Source of the DNA: UBA1351 sp965140555
GTDB lineage: Bacteria; Bacillota; Clostridia; Lachnospirales; Vallitaleaceae
Direction of reading: 5' to 3'
Assembly: GCA_965140555.1 (NCBI GenBank)
Contig: OZ223259.1
Location: forward strand, 2,728,001 to 2,792,000
DNA length: 64,000 bases
In this document: positions 1 through 8,659 of the stretch, piece after piece
Layout of the letters: each line of letters starts with the position of its first letter
Position numbering within the stretch: position 1 is the stretch's first letter
Position numbers and translations under genes: made by a program
The notes under the pieces: model-generated
What the model saw: the letters and a program-made list of their open reading frames with translations, nothing else
Database searches by the model: none
Told to the model about the DNA's origin: nothing

Positions 1-639
1 CCGATTCAAGTTTTTGAAAAATTATCCGATGATGCGTTAACAAAACGTGTCGCTGAGCTGTTAAAAAAAGTAGGTCTTACGCCGGAAGACATGGATAAGT
101 ATGCTTACGAGTTTTCAGGTGGCCAACGTCAACGTATCGGGATTGCTCGTGCCCTATCAGTGAATCCGGAATTCATCCTTTGTGATGAGCCTATATCGGC
201 CTTAGATGTATCCATACAAGCCCAGGTCGTTAATCTATTAGAAGACCTTCAAGAGGAATTTGGGTTGACCTATCTTTTTGTGGCTCATGACCTTTCCATG
301 GTCCGACATATCTCTGACCGAATTGCTGTCATGTACTTAGGAAAAATCGTAGAAATTGCCGATAGCGATAGCCTGTATGAGAACCCCTTGCATCCCTATA
401 CCCAAGTCCTATTGGCCTCGATTCCAATTCCGAACCCGGACCAAGCCCTGAAATTAGAGGCGCTAGAAGATGAAGGTGAGATACCAAGTCCTCTGGAAGT
501 TCCCACAGGATGTCGTTTCCATACCCGATGTCCCTATGCGACAGATATTTGCAAAGAGCAAGTACCGACTATGGAAAAGGTAGGTGACGAGCATCAAGTT
601 GCCTGTCATCATAAGGAACAATTCATGAAGAAGCAATAG
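1..639 (+). CDS. Oligopeptide/dipeptide ABC transporter ATPase (OppF/DppF type), 5' end outside window
   Basis: The reading frame is open from base 1, so the gene starts before the window and Walker A is not visible. Seen: the ABC signature SGGQRQR, a Walker B strand ending CDEP, the D-loop SALD, the switch histidine in VAHD, and a C-terminal Cys-containing stretch (GCRFHTRCPYATDIC) that is the oligo_HPY extension found only in peptide/nickel importer ATPases. In this family the protein hydrolyses ATP at the inner membrane face to drive peptide uptake, usually as a pair with an OppD protein encoded just upstream. It is probably the last gene of its operon, since it runs convergently into the anti-sigma gene 33 bp away. 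No clear terminator was seen. Confidence 0.93.
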   Translation, partial: PIQVFEKLSDDALTKRVAELLKKVGLTPEDMDKYAYEFSGGQRQRIGIARALSVNPEFILCDEPISALDVSIQAQVVNLLEDLQEEFGLTYLFVAHDLSMVRHISDRIAVMYLGKIVEIADSDSLYENPLHPYTQVLLASIPIPNPDQALKLEALEDEGEIPSPLEVPTGCRFHTRCPYATDICKEQVPTMEKVGDEHQVACHHKEQFMKKQ

Positions 640-672
640 ATTGTTTGAAAGTATGGTGTATGGCATAATTTG

Positions 673-1521
673 TTAAAATGAATCAGCCCACATGTATAAT
701 AATTCATTGGCTTTATGTTTATCATCTTCTAGATATGCAATGCTGATATTGTATAAAATACCGTCTTGAACGAGATAGCCATCTAATCCATAGTAGCCAC
801 TTTCTTGTGCAGAACTTGTTACTATATAACATAGTATTTGGTTTGGTGATTTATAGTAAGTTCCCTCGAACTTCACATTTTCTGTGGTTATTGAACTAAT
901 GTCAATCGGACCGTCAGTTTCTTCTGTATATATATTTGAGAATGCTTGAACGCGTATATTATCGAGTACATAGTCGGTTTCCAATGTAACGGATAGTATC
1001 TCTCCAGATTTATTACCATGGACATTAAGAATTGTTCCCTCCTCGTCTAACGGCCAGTTTAATCGACTAAGTTCTTTTAAACCAATAAAATTAATGGCTT
1101 CATCTGAGGATGTGAAAGAAGTTTGCCAATCTCCGGGATACCAGCTACTATGTGGATCGTCATGCTTAAACTGTTTAATAATAAGTTTGGGTACTTGTTG
1201 AATATCACCGTTAAAGTTGTTCATGGATTTCTTTTCAATATTAACAGAAATACTATATCCTGATTCACTATAATCAGAACCAAGCTCTTTACGGGAAGTA
1301 TATTTGTCAATCAGAGTTATTCCCCATTCAGTTGAAGCAAATATGGTTATTGATAAGAGGAGGAAAGACAAACAGGCGGCTATAGTGAGTCGTTTACTTC
1401 TTTTTTTGATAGTATTTTTCGTTACTAGATCCTTTTGTGCTCCATGTTGTGCTTCATGTATAAAATCATCGCGTACATCATTCAAACAGTTTAATAGTTT
1501 TAAATTATTATTACGACTCAT
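673..1521 (-). CDS. Probable membrane anti-sigma factor for the adjacent ECF sigma factor
   Basis: 282 residues. About 45 polar N-terminal residues are followed by one hydrophobic segment (about residues 45-65) and a large outside domain without recognised motifs. There is no zinc-binding HxxxCxxC motif. The start codon overlaps the stop of the sigma gene in an ATGA arrangement, which suggests translational coupling. The role is inferred from topology and gene order: the cytoplasmic N-terminus would hold the sigma factor and the outside domain would sense a signal. Its family is not recognised from sequence alone. Confidence 0.7.
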   Translation of the reverse strand: MSRNNNLKLLNCLNDVRDDFIHEAQHGAQKDLVTKNTIKKRSKRLTIAACLSFLLLSITIFASTEWGITLIDKYTSRKELGSDYSESGYSISVNIEKKSMNNFNGDIQQVPKLIIKQFKHDDPHSSWYPGDWQTSFTSSDEAINFIGLKELSRLNWPLDEEGTILNVHGNKSGEILSVTLETDYVLDNIRVQAFSNIYTEETDGPIDISSITTENVKFEGTYYKSPNQILCYIVTSSAQESGYYGLDGYLVQDGILYNISIAYLEDDKHKANELLYMWADSF

Positions 1522-2075
1522 AAATGATAGCCTTCCTTTTCTAGAGCAGATTTCAAATCTGCTCTTAAACGATACATTTGTTTTGCCATTTTACCGTGAG
1601 ATAGTTTGTATTCAGTTTCTAGATTTTTTAAAGTTTCGCCATACCAATACCTACGCATAAATAAAACCCTTTCAAATTTTGGAAGGGATTCAAGCCATTT
1701 ATCCAAAAATTTTGTTAATTCAATGTCCTCAATTTCTTCTTCAACGAGTTTTGTATCCGGAATGCATTCGGCTAATTCATCGAGGATAACATCTAAGCCA
1801 TTATATCTTTTTTTTCGATGACTTTTATTCCAAACATTGATTGATAAGTTGCGTATAACCTTACCTAACCATGCGCCTAAGTTTCTTGGTGTTTCAGGAG
1901 GGATTGAATTCCAGGCTTTATTATACATGTCATTCATGCATTCTTCTGAATCTTGCTTTGTCTTTAAAATATTGTAAGCAATCTTAAAACAATACGCACC
2001 ATATTTTTTCTCGGTTTCTCGAATCGCTTTTTCGTCACGATTTATATATAGATCTACAATAGTGTGGTCATCCAT
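1518..2075 (-). CDS. ECF-type RNA polymerase sigma factor
   Basis: 185 residues from the chosen start at 2075, which has a GAAAGAGG ribosome binding site 7-8 bases upstream. A longer frame to 2156 has no such site. Region 2 is visible as DSEECMNDMYNKAWNSIP followed by GAWLGKVIRNLSINVWNKSHRKKR, and region 4 as LPKFERVLFMRRYWYGETLKNLE with a C-terminal HTH. The regions 1.1 and 3 of primary sigma factors are absent. It would direct RNA polymerase to a small regulon and is probably held inactive by the overlapping downstream membrane protein. Confidence 0.88.
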   Translation of the reverse strand: MDDHTIVDLYINRDEKAIRETEKKYGAYCFKIAYNILKTKQDSEECMNDMYNKAWNSIPPETPRNLGAWLGKVIRNLSINVWNKSHRKKRYNGLDVILDELAECIPDTKLVEEEIEDIELTKFLDKWLESLPKFERVLFMRRYWYGETLKNLETEYKLSHGKMAKQMYRLRADLKSALEKEGYHL

Positions 2076-2355
2076 CAATAGCCTCTTTCTTAGTATTATT
2101 AAGTTCCCTATATCTATATAGACAAGTTTTGTTGAGAGATGTTCTTGATAAAACATATTTAGAACATTTTGTAGTTGAGTTTTGTAAATAGTATAACATT
2201 GATTGATGTGACAGGGATGCTGTATGTGAAAATGGAAATGAATAAAGAGTCTGTTTAGGACAGCGATTTTATTATACAGTTAAGAAAATATGTTATATGA
2301 TATTTGACAGTAGTTTTAAATGATTTAATAAGCACATTTAGAAGGGAGCAAGTTG

Positions 2356-2820
2356 ATGAACAGACCAATACGAAATTCTGCGAAAGCGTTGATTATCAAA
2401 GAAGGCAAAATGCTTGCGATAAAGTTGAATGATAATGGGGAGGTATTTTATATCATGCCCGGCGGAGGTCAGGAATCGGAAGAACAGCTATCAGAGGCTG
2501 TTTACCGTGAAGTTGTCGAAGAATTAGGGCTTGAAATTATTCCGAAAGAAGTGGTTTTCGTTATTGAAGGCATACACGGGGAGCGGTTTCATCGTGTCGA
2601 TGTAGTTTTCTTATGTGAGTATGTGAGGGAAATTCCGGACGCAGTTCTTCACGGTGATACAAATCAAATAGGCTATGATTGGCTTGATATTGAAACACTT
2701 ATATCACAACCATTGTATCCTTCCAAACTTCGTAGACAAATAATTAAACTTTATCATGGCGAAAAATATAAAACTTACTTAGGGAATGAGGAAGTAGGTG
2801 ATTCAGAATGCTTGGAATAG
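2356..2820 (+). CDS. Nudix hydrolase
   Basis: 154 residues from ATG 2356, placed 8 bases after a GAAGGGAG ribosome binding site; a TTG three bases earlier is less likely. The Nudix box is complete: GGGQESEEQ, then REVVEELGLEI (G-x5-E-x7-REUxEExGU). Nudix proteins hydrolyse nucleoside diphosphates linked to another group, and the substrate here is not predictable. The 3' end overlaps the next gene by 13 bp, so the two are probably translated together and may act on related nucleotides. Confidence 0.92.
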   Translation: MNRPIRNSAKALIIKEGKMLAIKLNDNGEVFYIMPGGGQESEEQLSEAVYREVVEELGLEIIPKEVVFVIEGIHGERFHRVDVVFLCEYVREIPDAVLHGDTNQIGYDWLDIETLISQPLYPSKLRRQIIKLYHGEKYKTYLGNEEVGDSECLE

Positions 2821-3473
2821 AGGATTACATGAAAAAGCTTGTTTGTGTATTAAAGGAGACATTCTGTAATCGCCTGATTTATGTTGGATTACAGGGAAGC
2901 TATTGTAGAGGTGAGGCTGATGATAACAGTGATATTGATATAATGGTTGTGCTGGACACTCTTCAAATTGAGGATATGGATATATACAAGCAAATAATAT
3001 CCAAATTGGAATACACAGAAAAATCCTGTGGTTTTATCTGTGGTAAAAATGAGCTTGCAAATTGGAATAAATGTGAAATATGTCAACTTGTTCATGAAAC
3101 AGAAGACTACTATGGTGAATTAGAAACACTTGTTCCGGGCTATTCGAATGAGGATGTCAGAATGTATATACAGACAGGTGTGGGAAATCTATATCATGAG
3201 ATATGCCACCGATATATACATTCGACAAGAGAAAGAAATAAAACCAAGCTTAAATACTCGTATAAAGCAGTATTTTATATACTGCAAAATCTTTATTATT
3301 TGAGAACGGGAGAATATATTAAAACAAAAAAAGAGTTGATTTCTTGTTTAGAAGGAATTGATTATGAAGTATTGAACACGGCTATTGAGCTGAAGAAACA
3401 ATTGGAGTATGATTTTGAAAAAGCCTATAGTTTGTTGTTTAGATGGTGCAAGGATGTTTTGGAAACAATATGA
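2808..3473 (+). CDS. Nucleotidyltransferase-fold protein
   Basis: 221 residues. Near residues 24-43 the motif GSYCRGEADDNSDIDIMVVLD matches GS-x10-D-x-D of DNA polymerase beta-type nucleotidyltransferases, in which the aspartates bind Mg-nucleotide. The rest is helical, as in aminoglycoside or lincosamide adenylyltransferases and in stand-alone MNT proteins. No HEPN partner follows, so a toxin-antitoxin role is not supported. The gene overlaps the Nudix gene, so the pair is likely one transcription unit. Substrate unknown. Confidence 0.8.
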   Translation: MLGIEDYMKKLVCVLKETFCNRLIYVGLQGSYCRGEADDNSDIDIMVVLDTLQIEDMDIYKQIISKLEYTEKSCGFICGKNELANWNKCEICQLVHETEDYYGELETLVPGYSNEDVRMYIQTGVGNLYHEICHRYIHSTRERNKTKLKYSYKAVFYILQNLYYLRTGEYIKTKKELISCLEGIDYEVLNTAIELKKQLEYDFEKAYSLLFRWCKDVLETI

Positions 3474-3664
3474 GGATATACGCAAACAAGTCTACAGTAT
3501 GAAAACTCTATCTAGATTTGAAAAAAATAAAAGTAACAAACTTAAAATAACCAGACTATAAGTGGAAAAATCTTTATTCTATATTCTCCATGAATTTAGA
3601 TGAAAATAGCGTGCAGACTGTAACATGACTGTGAGTAGATGTTTTCAAAAAAGGAGGTAACTGA

Positions 3665-4624
3665 ATGAAAACTATACACAATGTTGAAAAACAAATCAAA
3701 GTAAAAATCATAAAAGTGAGTAACAATCCTTTCTATTCAATGGAGTATTCCGGGGATTATTGCTTTGAAGAATATTTAGAGAGAGGCGCATCAAATATTG
3801 ATGAATTTGCTACGTTTATGAATAACACATTAATAAGTGAGGGTAAGAAATTTGAAAACCCAATTGACTTTGGATGTAGTGTTTTTGTCGCTCATAATTC
3901 GGATGGAGATGTTATAGTTGCACGTAATATGGACTGTGAATGTGCTATTCCGATGATGATTCGTATAAATGAAGGGGATAGATATAAAACGCTAGCGATG
4001 CTAAATATGGCAGAATTGGACTGGGATGAGAACACATATGATGCACTGGCGGTAGATGCTAAACTAACATTAGCAGCGCCCTATAGTCCATCAGATGGTA
4101 TAAATGAACAGGGATTAGCGGTGACAATCATGACAGATGTTCATGCTCTTTATCCCTCGGACCGTAGCATTACATTATTTGATGAAACGTTACCACGATT
4201 GATGTTAGATAGAGCTAAAAACGTAGAAGAAGCAATTGAATATGCCGGAAAATATAACTTCTTTTGTACGGTATCGCCTTTGCATTATATGGTGGCGGAT
4301 GCAACAGGGAATTCGGCTGTCATTGAATTCGTAGACGGTAAAATGGAAGTTACTCGAAAATATAAGAATTATCAGATAGCTACTAATTTTACGCTATATA
4401 ACAATCCGAATCATGAAGGTTTTGGTAAAGACAGATATGAAGCTATTGATAAAGAACTTGAAAAATGTAATGGCATTATTTCTGAAATGGATGCACTAGC
4501 ATTATTGAAAGAGAATGTTATACCAGGGGATGAACAATGGTCCGTTATATATAATCTTACCCAAAAAAGGGTTAGGATAACCTTTCCTAATGATAATCAA
4601 TCGGTGTACAACTATAAGTTGTAG
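3665..4624 (+). CDS. Ntn-type amide hydrolase (choloylglycine hydrolase/acyltransferase superfamily)
   Basis: 319 residues with an AAAGGAGG ribosome binding site. Cys71 in DFGCSVF is followed by Arg87 and Asp90 in VARNMD. That spacing (+16, +19) equals the Cys2, Arg18, Asp21 spacing of bile salt hydrolase and penicillin V acylase. A GINEQGLAV motif, typical of the same fold, lies further on. If the family mechanism holds, the first about 70 residues would be a pro-segment removed so that Cys71 becomes the N-terminal nucleophile cleaving linear C-N amide bonds. No signal peptide is evident. The gene is monocistronic and convergent with the MATE gene. Confidence 0.8.
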   Translation: MKTIHNVEKQIKVKIIKVSNNPFYSMEYSGDYCFEEYLERGASNIDEFATFMNNTLISEGKKFENPIDFGCSVFVAHNSDGDVIVARNMDCECAIPMMIRINEGDRYKTLAMLNMAELDWDENTYDALAVDAKLTLAAPYSPSDGINEQGLAVTIMTDVHALYPSDRSITLFDETLPRLMLDRAKNVEEAIEYAGKYNFFCTVSPLHYMVADATGNSAVIEFVDGKMEVTRKYKNYQIATNFTLYNNPNHEGFGKDRYEAIDKELEKCNGIISEMDALALLKENVIPGDEQWSVIYNLTQKRVRITFPNDNQSVYNYKL

Positions 4625-4684
4625 CTGCAAATCCTTCAAGTATAAAAATTTTGCCGCTAAACTTATCCTTCTCATAGCTTTGTT

Positions 4685-4742
4685 ACGCGTATACGGACAC
4701 CTTCGCATAGGAAGGAATTATACAGAGTGTCCGCATACGCGT
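4685..4742. repeat. Long imperfect hairpin (16-bp inverted repeat)
   Basis: ACGCGTATACGGACAC at 4685-4700 and its complement at 4727-4742 differ at one position and enclose a 26-base loop. The element is more GC-rich than its surroundings and lies between the convergent hydrolase and MATE genes. No T-run follows on either strand, so it is not a typical intrinsic terminator. It may still slow or end transcription, or be a remnant of a mobile element. Confidence 0.6.
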
Positions 4743-4766
4743 GTATCTATAGGCATATGAATAGGG

Positions 4767-4832
4767 TTAACAGGGTTTCGTTAACATAACTTTCTTGTAC
4801 ATGTAAAAGCCTAATAAATCGGATAACAACTA
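4767..4832 (-). other. Amber codon and in-frame C-terminal tail of the MATE gene
   Basis: The MATE frame ends at a TAG at 4832-4830. Reading on in the same frame gives about 20 more codons, starting LLSDLLGFYMYKK, before a TAA at 4769-4767. In MATE proteins the last transmembrane segment commonly has Gly-Trp-Leu-Leu-Ala-Asp-Leu here, so the TAG sits where Trp (TGG) is expected. This is one G-to-A change, or a sequencing error. Confidence 0.75.
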
Positions 4833-6095
4833 CCCCACAACAATAGCACAACATATTCCTGAAAAGCCTAGTGTTGATGCAAAGGAATAAGCGAGTAACA
4901 CTCTTAATCCTTGAGAAACGACAGTCATTAGAATGGATATTTTAATCTCACCGAGACCTCTAAAGAAGCCATAAAACATGACAATAAAACCTAAAAGTAC
5001 ATAGAACAAAGAAACAATTCGAAGATAACCAACACCGACAGCAATGACATCGGTTGCTTCTTTCTGTATAAAAAGGGTAATTAGATGAGGCGCAAAAACA
5101 AAGGCAATAAAACTAATGAGGGCAGATAGCGTAATGATAATTCTTGATGTTGCACGAAAACCTTCCCGAATTCTTAGTGTTTCCCCGGCACCTTGGTTTT
5201 GAGCGGTATAAGTAGAAAATGAATTGCCTAAATCTTGCAAAGGAGCATTGGCAACAGAGTCAATTCTTGAGCAAGCAGCAAAAGCAGCCATAACTGTCGC
5301 CCCGAAGGTGTTAACCAATCCCTGAATAAGCATCATTCCAAAACTGGAAATGGATTGCTGCAACGCAGTTAATAGCGAAAACGTCGCAACTTTTTTAAAA
5401 GCAGTGATGCTAAATACGAGGTCTTTGCGTGTAAAATTTAAAAATTGCATGCGCTTTAACGTATAAATACCGCATCCTATAGCAGCAAAGGCTTGTGTAA
5501 TGAGAGTTGCAATTGCAGCTCCTGATGTCCCCATATGGAATATAACAATAAAAAGGATGTCTAAAAAAAGGTTCGATATACAGGAGGCAACCAAGAAATA
5601 TAAGGGGGCCTTTGAATCGCCAAAAGCCCGTAACAAAAAAGAAAAAGCATTATAAATACCTACAAAAATAAAACCGATAAAAACGTATTTCAAATAGTCA
5701 ATAGCATAGCGAGCAGTTTCTATTGGCATTTGATAAAGGGTAATAATCTCGTTTAAAAAAACGGAGGTTATAATTGTAATAAGTAAACTAACACAAAATA
5801 AAAAGATTAAGGCAGTTGAAATTGTTTTTTTTAATGTATCATACTGCTTCCCGCCATAAAGTTGGGAAAAAATGGCAGAAGCTCCCATAGCGAGTCCTAA
5901 TAAGATAGATGTTATAAATACCGTTACAGCACTTGAAGACCCCACAGCAGCAAAAGCATCTGTACCCACAAACTTACCTATAATAATTGCATCAATGATG
6001 CTATAGAATTGCTGCAATATATCTCCGATAAATAGTGGAATGAAAAATTTCAGTATAATATGTGAAGGTTTTCCTTTGGTCATGTCTAATTCCAT
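4830..6095 (-). CDS. MATE family multidrug/siderophore efflux transporter, shortened by an amber codon
   Basis: 421 residues with about 11-12 hydrophobic helices in two similar halves and MATE hallmarks (DAIIIGKFVGTDAFAAVG near the N-terminus, a second such repeat around SRIDSVANAPLQDLG). MATE proteins export drugs or metabolites using Na+ or H+ gradients. The gene ends at TAG inside the last helix (see the tail entry), so the product lacks about 20 residues and may be impaired. It lies 12 bp after the FecE-type ATPase gene in the same direction. A MATE pump beside a siderophore importer suggests siderophore export or detoxification. Confidence 0.85.
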   Translation of the reverse strand: MELDMTKGKPSHIILKFFIPLFIGDILQQFYSIIDAIIIGKFVGTDAFAAVGSSSAVTVFITSILLGLAMGASAIFSQLYGGKQYDTLKKTISTALIFLFCVSLLITIITSVFLNEIITLYQMPIETARYAIDYLKYVFIGFIFVGIYNAFSFLLRAFGDSKAPLYFLVASCISNLFLDILFIVIFHMGTSGAAIATLITQAFAAIGCGIYTLKRMQFLNFTRKDLVFSITAFKKVATFSLLTALQQSISSFGMMLIQGLVNTFGATVMAAFAACSRIDSVANAPLQDLGNSFSTYTAQNQGAGETLRIREGFRATSRIIITLSALISFIAFVFAPHLITLFIQKEATDVIAVGVGYLRIVSLFYVLLGFIVMFYGFFRGLGEIKISILMTVVSQGLRVLLAYSFASTLGFSGICCAIVVG

Positions 6096-6107
6096 GAATA
6101 TTCCCTC

Positions 6108-6878
6108 CTATGAATATAAGGGCAGGTATGCAATTCCTAAATCTCCGGTGATTGGATTCGTGTATAATTCGCAATCGATTTCATAAACCTGTCGTATAAG
6201 TTCTTTTGATAATACATCCTTTGGACTTCCGGAAGCAATGACACTTCCTTTTTTTATGACATAGAGACTATCACAATAACTGGCAGCCATAGGAAGATCG
6301 TGTAACGCAGCAAGTACGCCAATGTTTAATGATTTTACAATGGATAAGATCTGAAGCTGATATTTAATATCTAAGTGGTTTGTCGGCTCGTCCAAAACTA
6401 GAAATTTAGGCTCTTGTGCAATGGCTCGGGCGAGTATAACACGTTGCCTTTCTCCACCGGATAAGGTTAAATAACTCCGATGTGCATAGTCTGTCAGATT
6501 CACACGTGCCAAAGCTTCGGCAACTATTTTGTAGTTCTGTAGAGTATCCGTTTCCATTAAATGCTTGTGGGGGGTGCGTCCCATCATTACCATTTCTTGA
6601 ACCGTAAAATCAAAGCTCAACTCATTAAACTGCCCAACAACGCCCATGTGTTTGGAAACCATTCGAGGGGAAGAGTGAAGGAGATCTTTGTTACCCAAAA
6701 AGACGCTTCCCTTTTGAGGTTTGATGACTTTATAGATGCTTTTCAAAAAGGTCGATTTTCCGCAACCATTGGGACCTATTATTCCTACAAACTGTTTGTT
6801 CTCGACTTTAATACTGATGTCTTTTACAATGTCAGTACCTGATAAAGATACGGACACATGTTCTGCATTCAAATTCAC
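6108..6878 (-). CDS. Iron-siderophore/cobalamin-type ABC importer ATPase (FecE/FhuC type)
   Basis: 256 residues. Walker A GPNGCGKST, Q-loop, signature LSGGERQR, Walker B FLVLDEP and the switch His in LHD are all intact. The chosen start is GTG 6878, 8 bases after GGAGGG and just after the permease stop (TAA 6882-6880). An ATG at 6899 is in frame but lies inside the permease end. The protein would energise uptake of a ferric siderophore, heme or cobalamin across the membrane. Its permease and binding-protein genes upstream are only remnants here, so it has no local partner. Confidence 0.88.
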   Translation of the reverse strand: MNLNAEHVSVSLSGTDIVKDISIKVENKQFVGIIGPNGCGKSTFLKSIYKVIKPQKGSVFLGNKDLLHSSPRMVSKHMGVVGQFNELSFDFTVQEMVMMGRTPHKHLMETDTLQNYKIVAEALARVNLTDYAHRSYLTLSGGERQRVILARAIAQEPKFLVLDEPTNHLDIKYQLQILSIVKSLNIGVLAALHDLPMAASYCDSLYVIKKGSVIASGSPKDVLSKELIRQVYEIDCELYTNPITGDLGIAYLPLYS

Positions 6879-6879
6879 A

Positions 6880-7024
6880 TTATCGCCCTCCAAATCCATA
6901 GCTTTTTCTAATCAACATGTACATGAATACCGGTGCACCGAGAAGGGAGGTTACGATACCAACCGGAAGTTCCCCATTAGGGACGACTGTCCGAGCAAAA
7001 AGATCTGTCCATATCATCAAAAAA
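6880..7024 (-). pseudogene. C-terminal remnant of FecCD-type siderophore permease
   Basis: In the frame ending at TAA 6882-6880 the translation reads FLMIWTDLFARTVVP, then NGELPVGIVTSLLGAP and a last hydrophobic segment. This matches the conserved C-terminus of BtuC/FecCD permeases (about 330 residues when complete), in which an LPVG motif precedes the last helix. Only about 48 codons remain. Upstream the frame runs straight into binding-protein coding sequence around 7010-7030, so nearly the whole permease has been deleted, together with the end of the binding-protein gene. Confidence 0.75.
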
Positions 7025-7415
7025 GCTATCGATGGTACGTCCAATAGTATAATTAATACCTGCTAATACCGGAATTCCACGTTCATTCCAAAAAGAAATA
7101 TCGCCGATACGATCCTTTTGAAAGGCAGAGGACATAGAAATAATTAAATCGGGCTTTAACTCTAAAATAGATTCCTTTGATGGCCACATATCCGTAATAA
7201 TCGGTAGATTTTTGATTTGTGACTCATAGTCTGAAAAGGATTTGTCTAAATAAGCTAAGCCCACGATGCGCTCTTCTTCTCCTAGCCCAATCATCCACTC
7301 GGCATAACCTTGTCCGAGGACAACGATGCGTTGTGGTGTCTTTTTGTGAGCAAGCAGTCAACGCTGTCACACAAAGAACGATTGCCAATAAGATTGATGC
7401 TTTTTTTTGTAACAT
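7010..7415 (-). pseudogene. Remnant of siderophore-binding lipoprotein gene
   Basis: From ATG 7415, with GGAGG upstream, a lipoprotein signal peptide is encoded (hydrophobic core then LTACSQ, acylated Cys). About 26 codons in, the useful frame changes near 7340. In another frame RIVVLGQGYAEWMIGLG, EERIVGLAYLDK and DMWPSKESILELKPDLII continue a typical Fe/B12 periplasmic-binding-protein domain. About 40-60 residues normally between the signal peptide and RIVVLG are missing. The gene then fuses into the permease remnant near 7020. At least two deletions have hit this gene, and no functional product is expected. Confidence 0.75.
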
Positions 7416-7583
7416 GTATGAACCTCCTATGTTAAACTGAGTCAGATTAAGTTGACGTTATAAAAGTATATGGCGTTAAATAATGAACGCATAGCATATT
7501 CTACTGTATAGTGTAGCTAGAACTATATTGCGAGCATGGTCCAATTATGTTGAATGAAAACCATTCTCAAATAATATACAGCA

Positions 7584-7613
7584 TAAAAAAACCACAGGTT
7601 TAAACCTGTGGTT
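7584..7613 (-). terminator. Intrinsic terminator of the broken AraC gene
   Basis: A perfect 12-bp palindrome AACCACAGGTTT/AAACCTGTGGTT (7590-7613) is followed, on the minus strand, by a run of seven T (7590-7584). It ends the transcript of the AraC gene and separates it from the binding-protein remnant. Confidence 0.85.
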
Positions 7614-7632
7614 AAGTATACAAAGGATAGTT

Positions 7633-8470
7633 TTAATCGATATTTCTAAGCAAAGAGGACTCTCTATATTTTAATGGAGTAACACCGTATTGTTTCTTAA
7701 ATGCAGCACAGAAATTACTTGGACTGGAGTAGCCGCTATCATATGCTATTTCATTAATCGTAGGGGCTGAGTGCAACGACATCGCAACGTTCATGTTTAA
7801 CTACCTCATTAGAAATAATGAGTGAAAAAACTTCCATTACTTTACTTTCATAAAATAAGGTGCGTGATTTCATAGGAAGTCGACAGTTAAAAAGTTGTAA
7901 AAAAATATTGGCCATCTCAGGGGGAGTATTTAAGCCAAGATAATATTCGGAACGCAGTTCATGCCCTAAGTTTTCTATTGTATCATGCCATACGTCAATA
8001 CCGATACTTCCAAAATAAGAGGATAAGGATTTTTTATTAGAGGTAATGGAGACGCCTTGATATTTCTGACCTGCACACCGTTTTATGGTTCCTCTCATAT
8101 CATCTGACATGGAAACAGACAAATTATTGGGCCCAAAACACGTATGACCTGCTTTTTCTTCTTGGATATACATACATCCGTCGATACAATATTCTATTTC
8201 AAAATAATCCTCTGTTAAATCGAACACCGTTATTATATCCTCTGAAAACACAAAGTCATAGACAAGGATCATGACGTTGTCAAGTAAATTATATATTTGT
8301 ATGGTTCCATTACCATACTCTGGTTTTATATCATAGATAATACCTTTACTCATATCTAGATTGGGCAAAAAACGAGCGGTCCCCACTTGTTCATGCATGG
8401 TTTTGTACTGTTCCAGCATGGGGTCATAGCCGTTTCTTGAATTGATGTGAAATATTTTTCCCATGAACAA
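7633..8470 (-). pseudogene. AraC-family regulator broken by an internal deletion
   Basis: From ATG 8470 there are 238 codons to a stop at 7756-7754. They hold an N-terminal sensing domain but stop as the DNA-binding region should begin. In another frame, PTINEIAYDSGYSS, then NFCAAFKKQYGVTP and YRESSLLRNID end at TAA 7635-7633. This is the second helix-turn-helix of an AraC protein. About 50 residues holding the first helix-turn-helix are missing at the junction near 7765. The regulator probably controlled the siderophore locus downstream, and the truncated product cannot be expected to bind DNA normally. Confidence 0.8.
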
Positions 8471-8504
8471 GCTCCTTTCGTGCTAATCATCTGATTATCT
8501 TTTG

Positions 8505-8518
8505 GTTGTCGGGCTAAT
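8505..8518 (+). repeat. Solo terminal-repeat-like sequence of the window's MITE family
   Basis: GTTGTCGGGCTAAT matches 13 of 14 bases of the right terminal repeat of the MITE at 30309-30425. No matching left end lies within 120 bp upstream, so this is a degenerate end or a chance match. Confidence 0.4.
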
Positions 8519-8627
8519 CCTTATAGACAATAGCCTAATAAAGACACATTATATCATATTGCTTGCTTTGTATCTACACGATTTATAGATTGATAGGAAG
8601 ACCCGAGAAAGGGCTGAGCATATAATG

Positions 8628-8641
8628 ATTAACCCGACAGA
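8628..8641 (-). repeat. Second solo terminal-repeat-like sequence
   Basis: ATTAACCCGACAGA is close to the MITE left end ATTAGCCCGACAAA, with two differences, and is preceded by ATG as in the other copies. It points toward the gene at 8803, and no partner end follows. The region 8471-8802 otherwise holds only a promoter. Confidence 0.35.
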
Positions 8642-8659
8642 AGTATAGAGGTGAGGTGC

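Noticed and set aside
2808..3473. MNT/HEPN toxin-antitoxin system
   Set aside because: The nucleotidyltransferase fold is present, but no HEPN partner follows and the gene pairs with a Nudix hydrolase instead.
4830..6095. Genetic code change with TAG or TGA read as an amino acid
   Set aside because: Many intact genes here end in TAG or TGA at normal family lengths, so the two suspicious codons are better explained as mutations.
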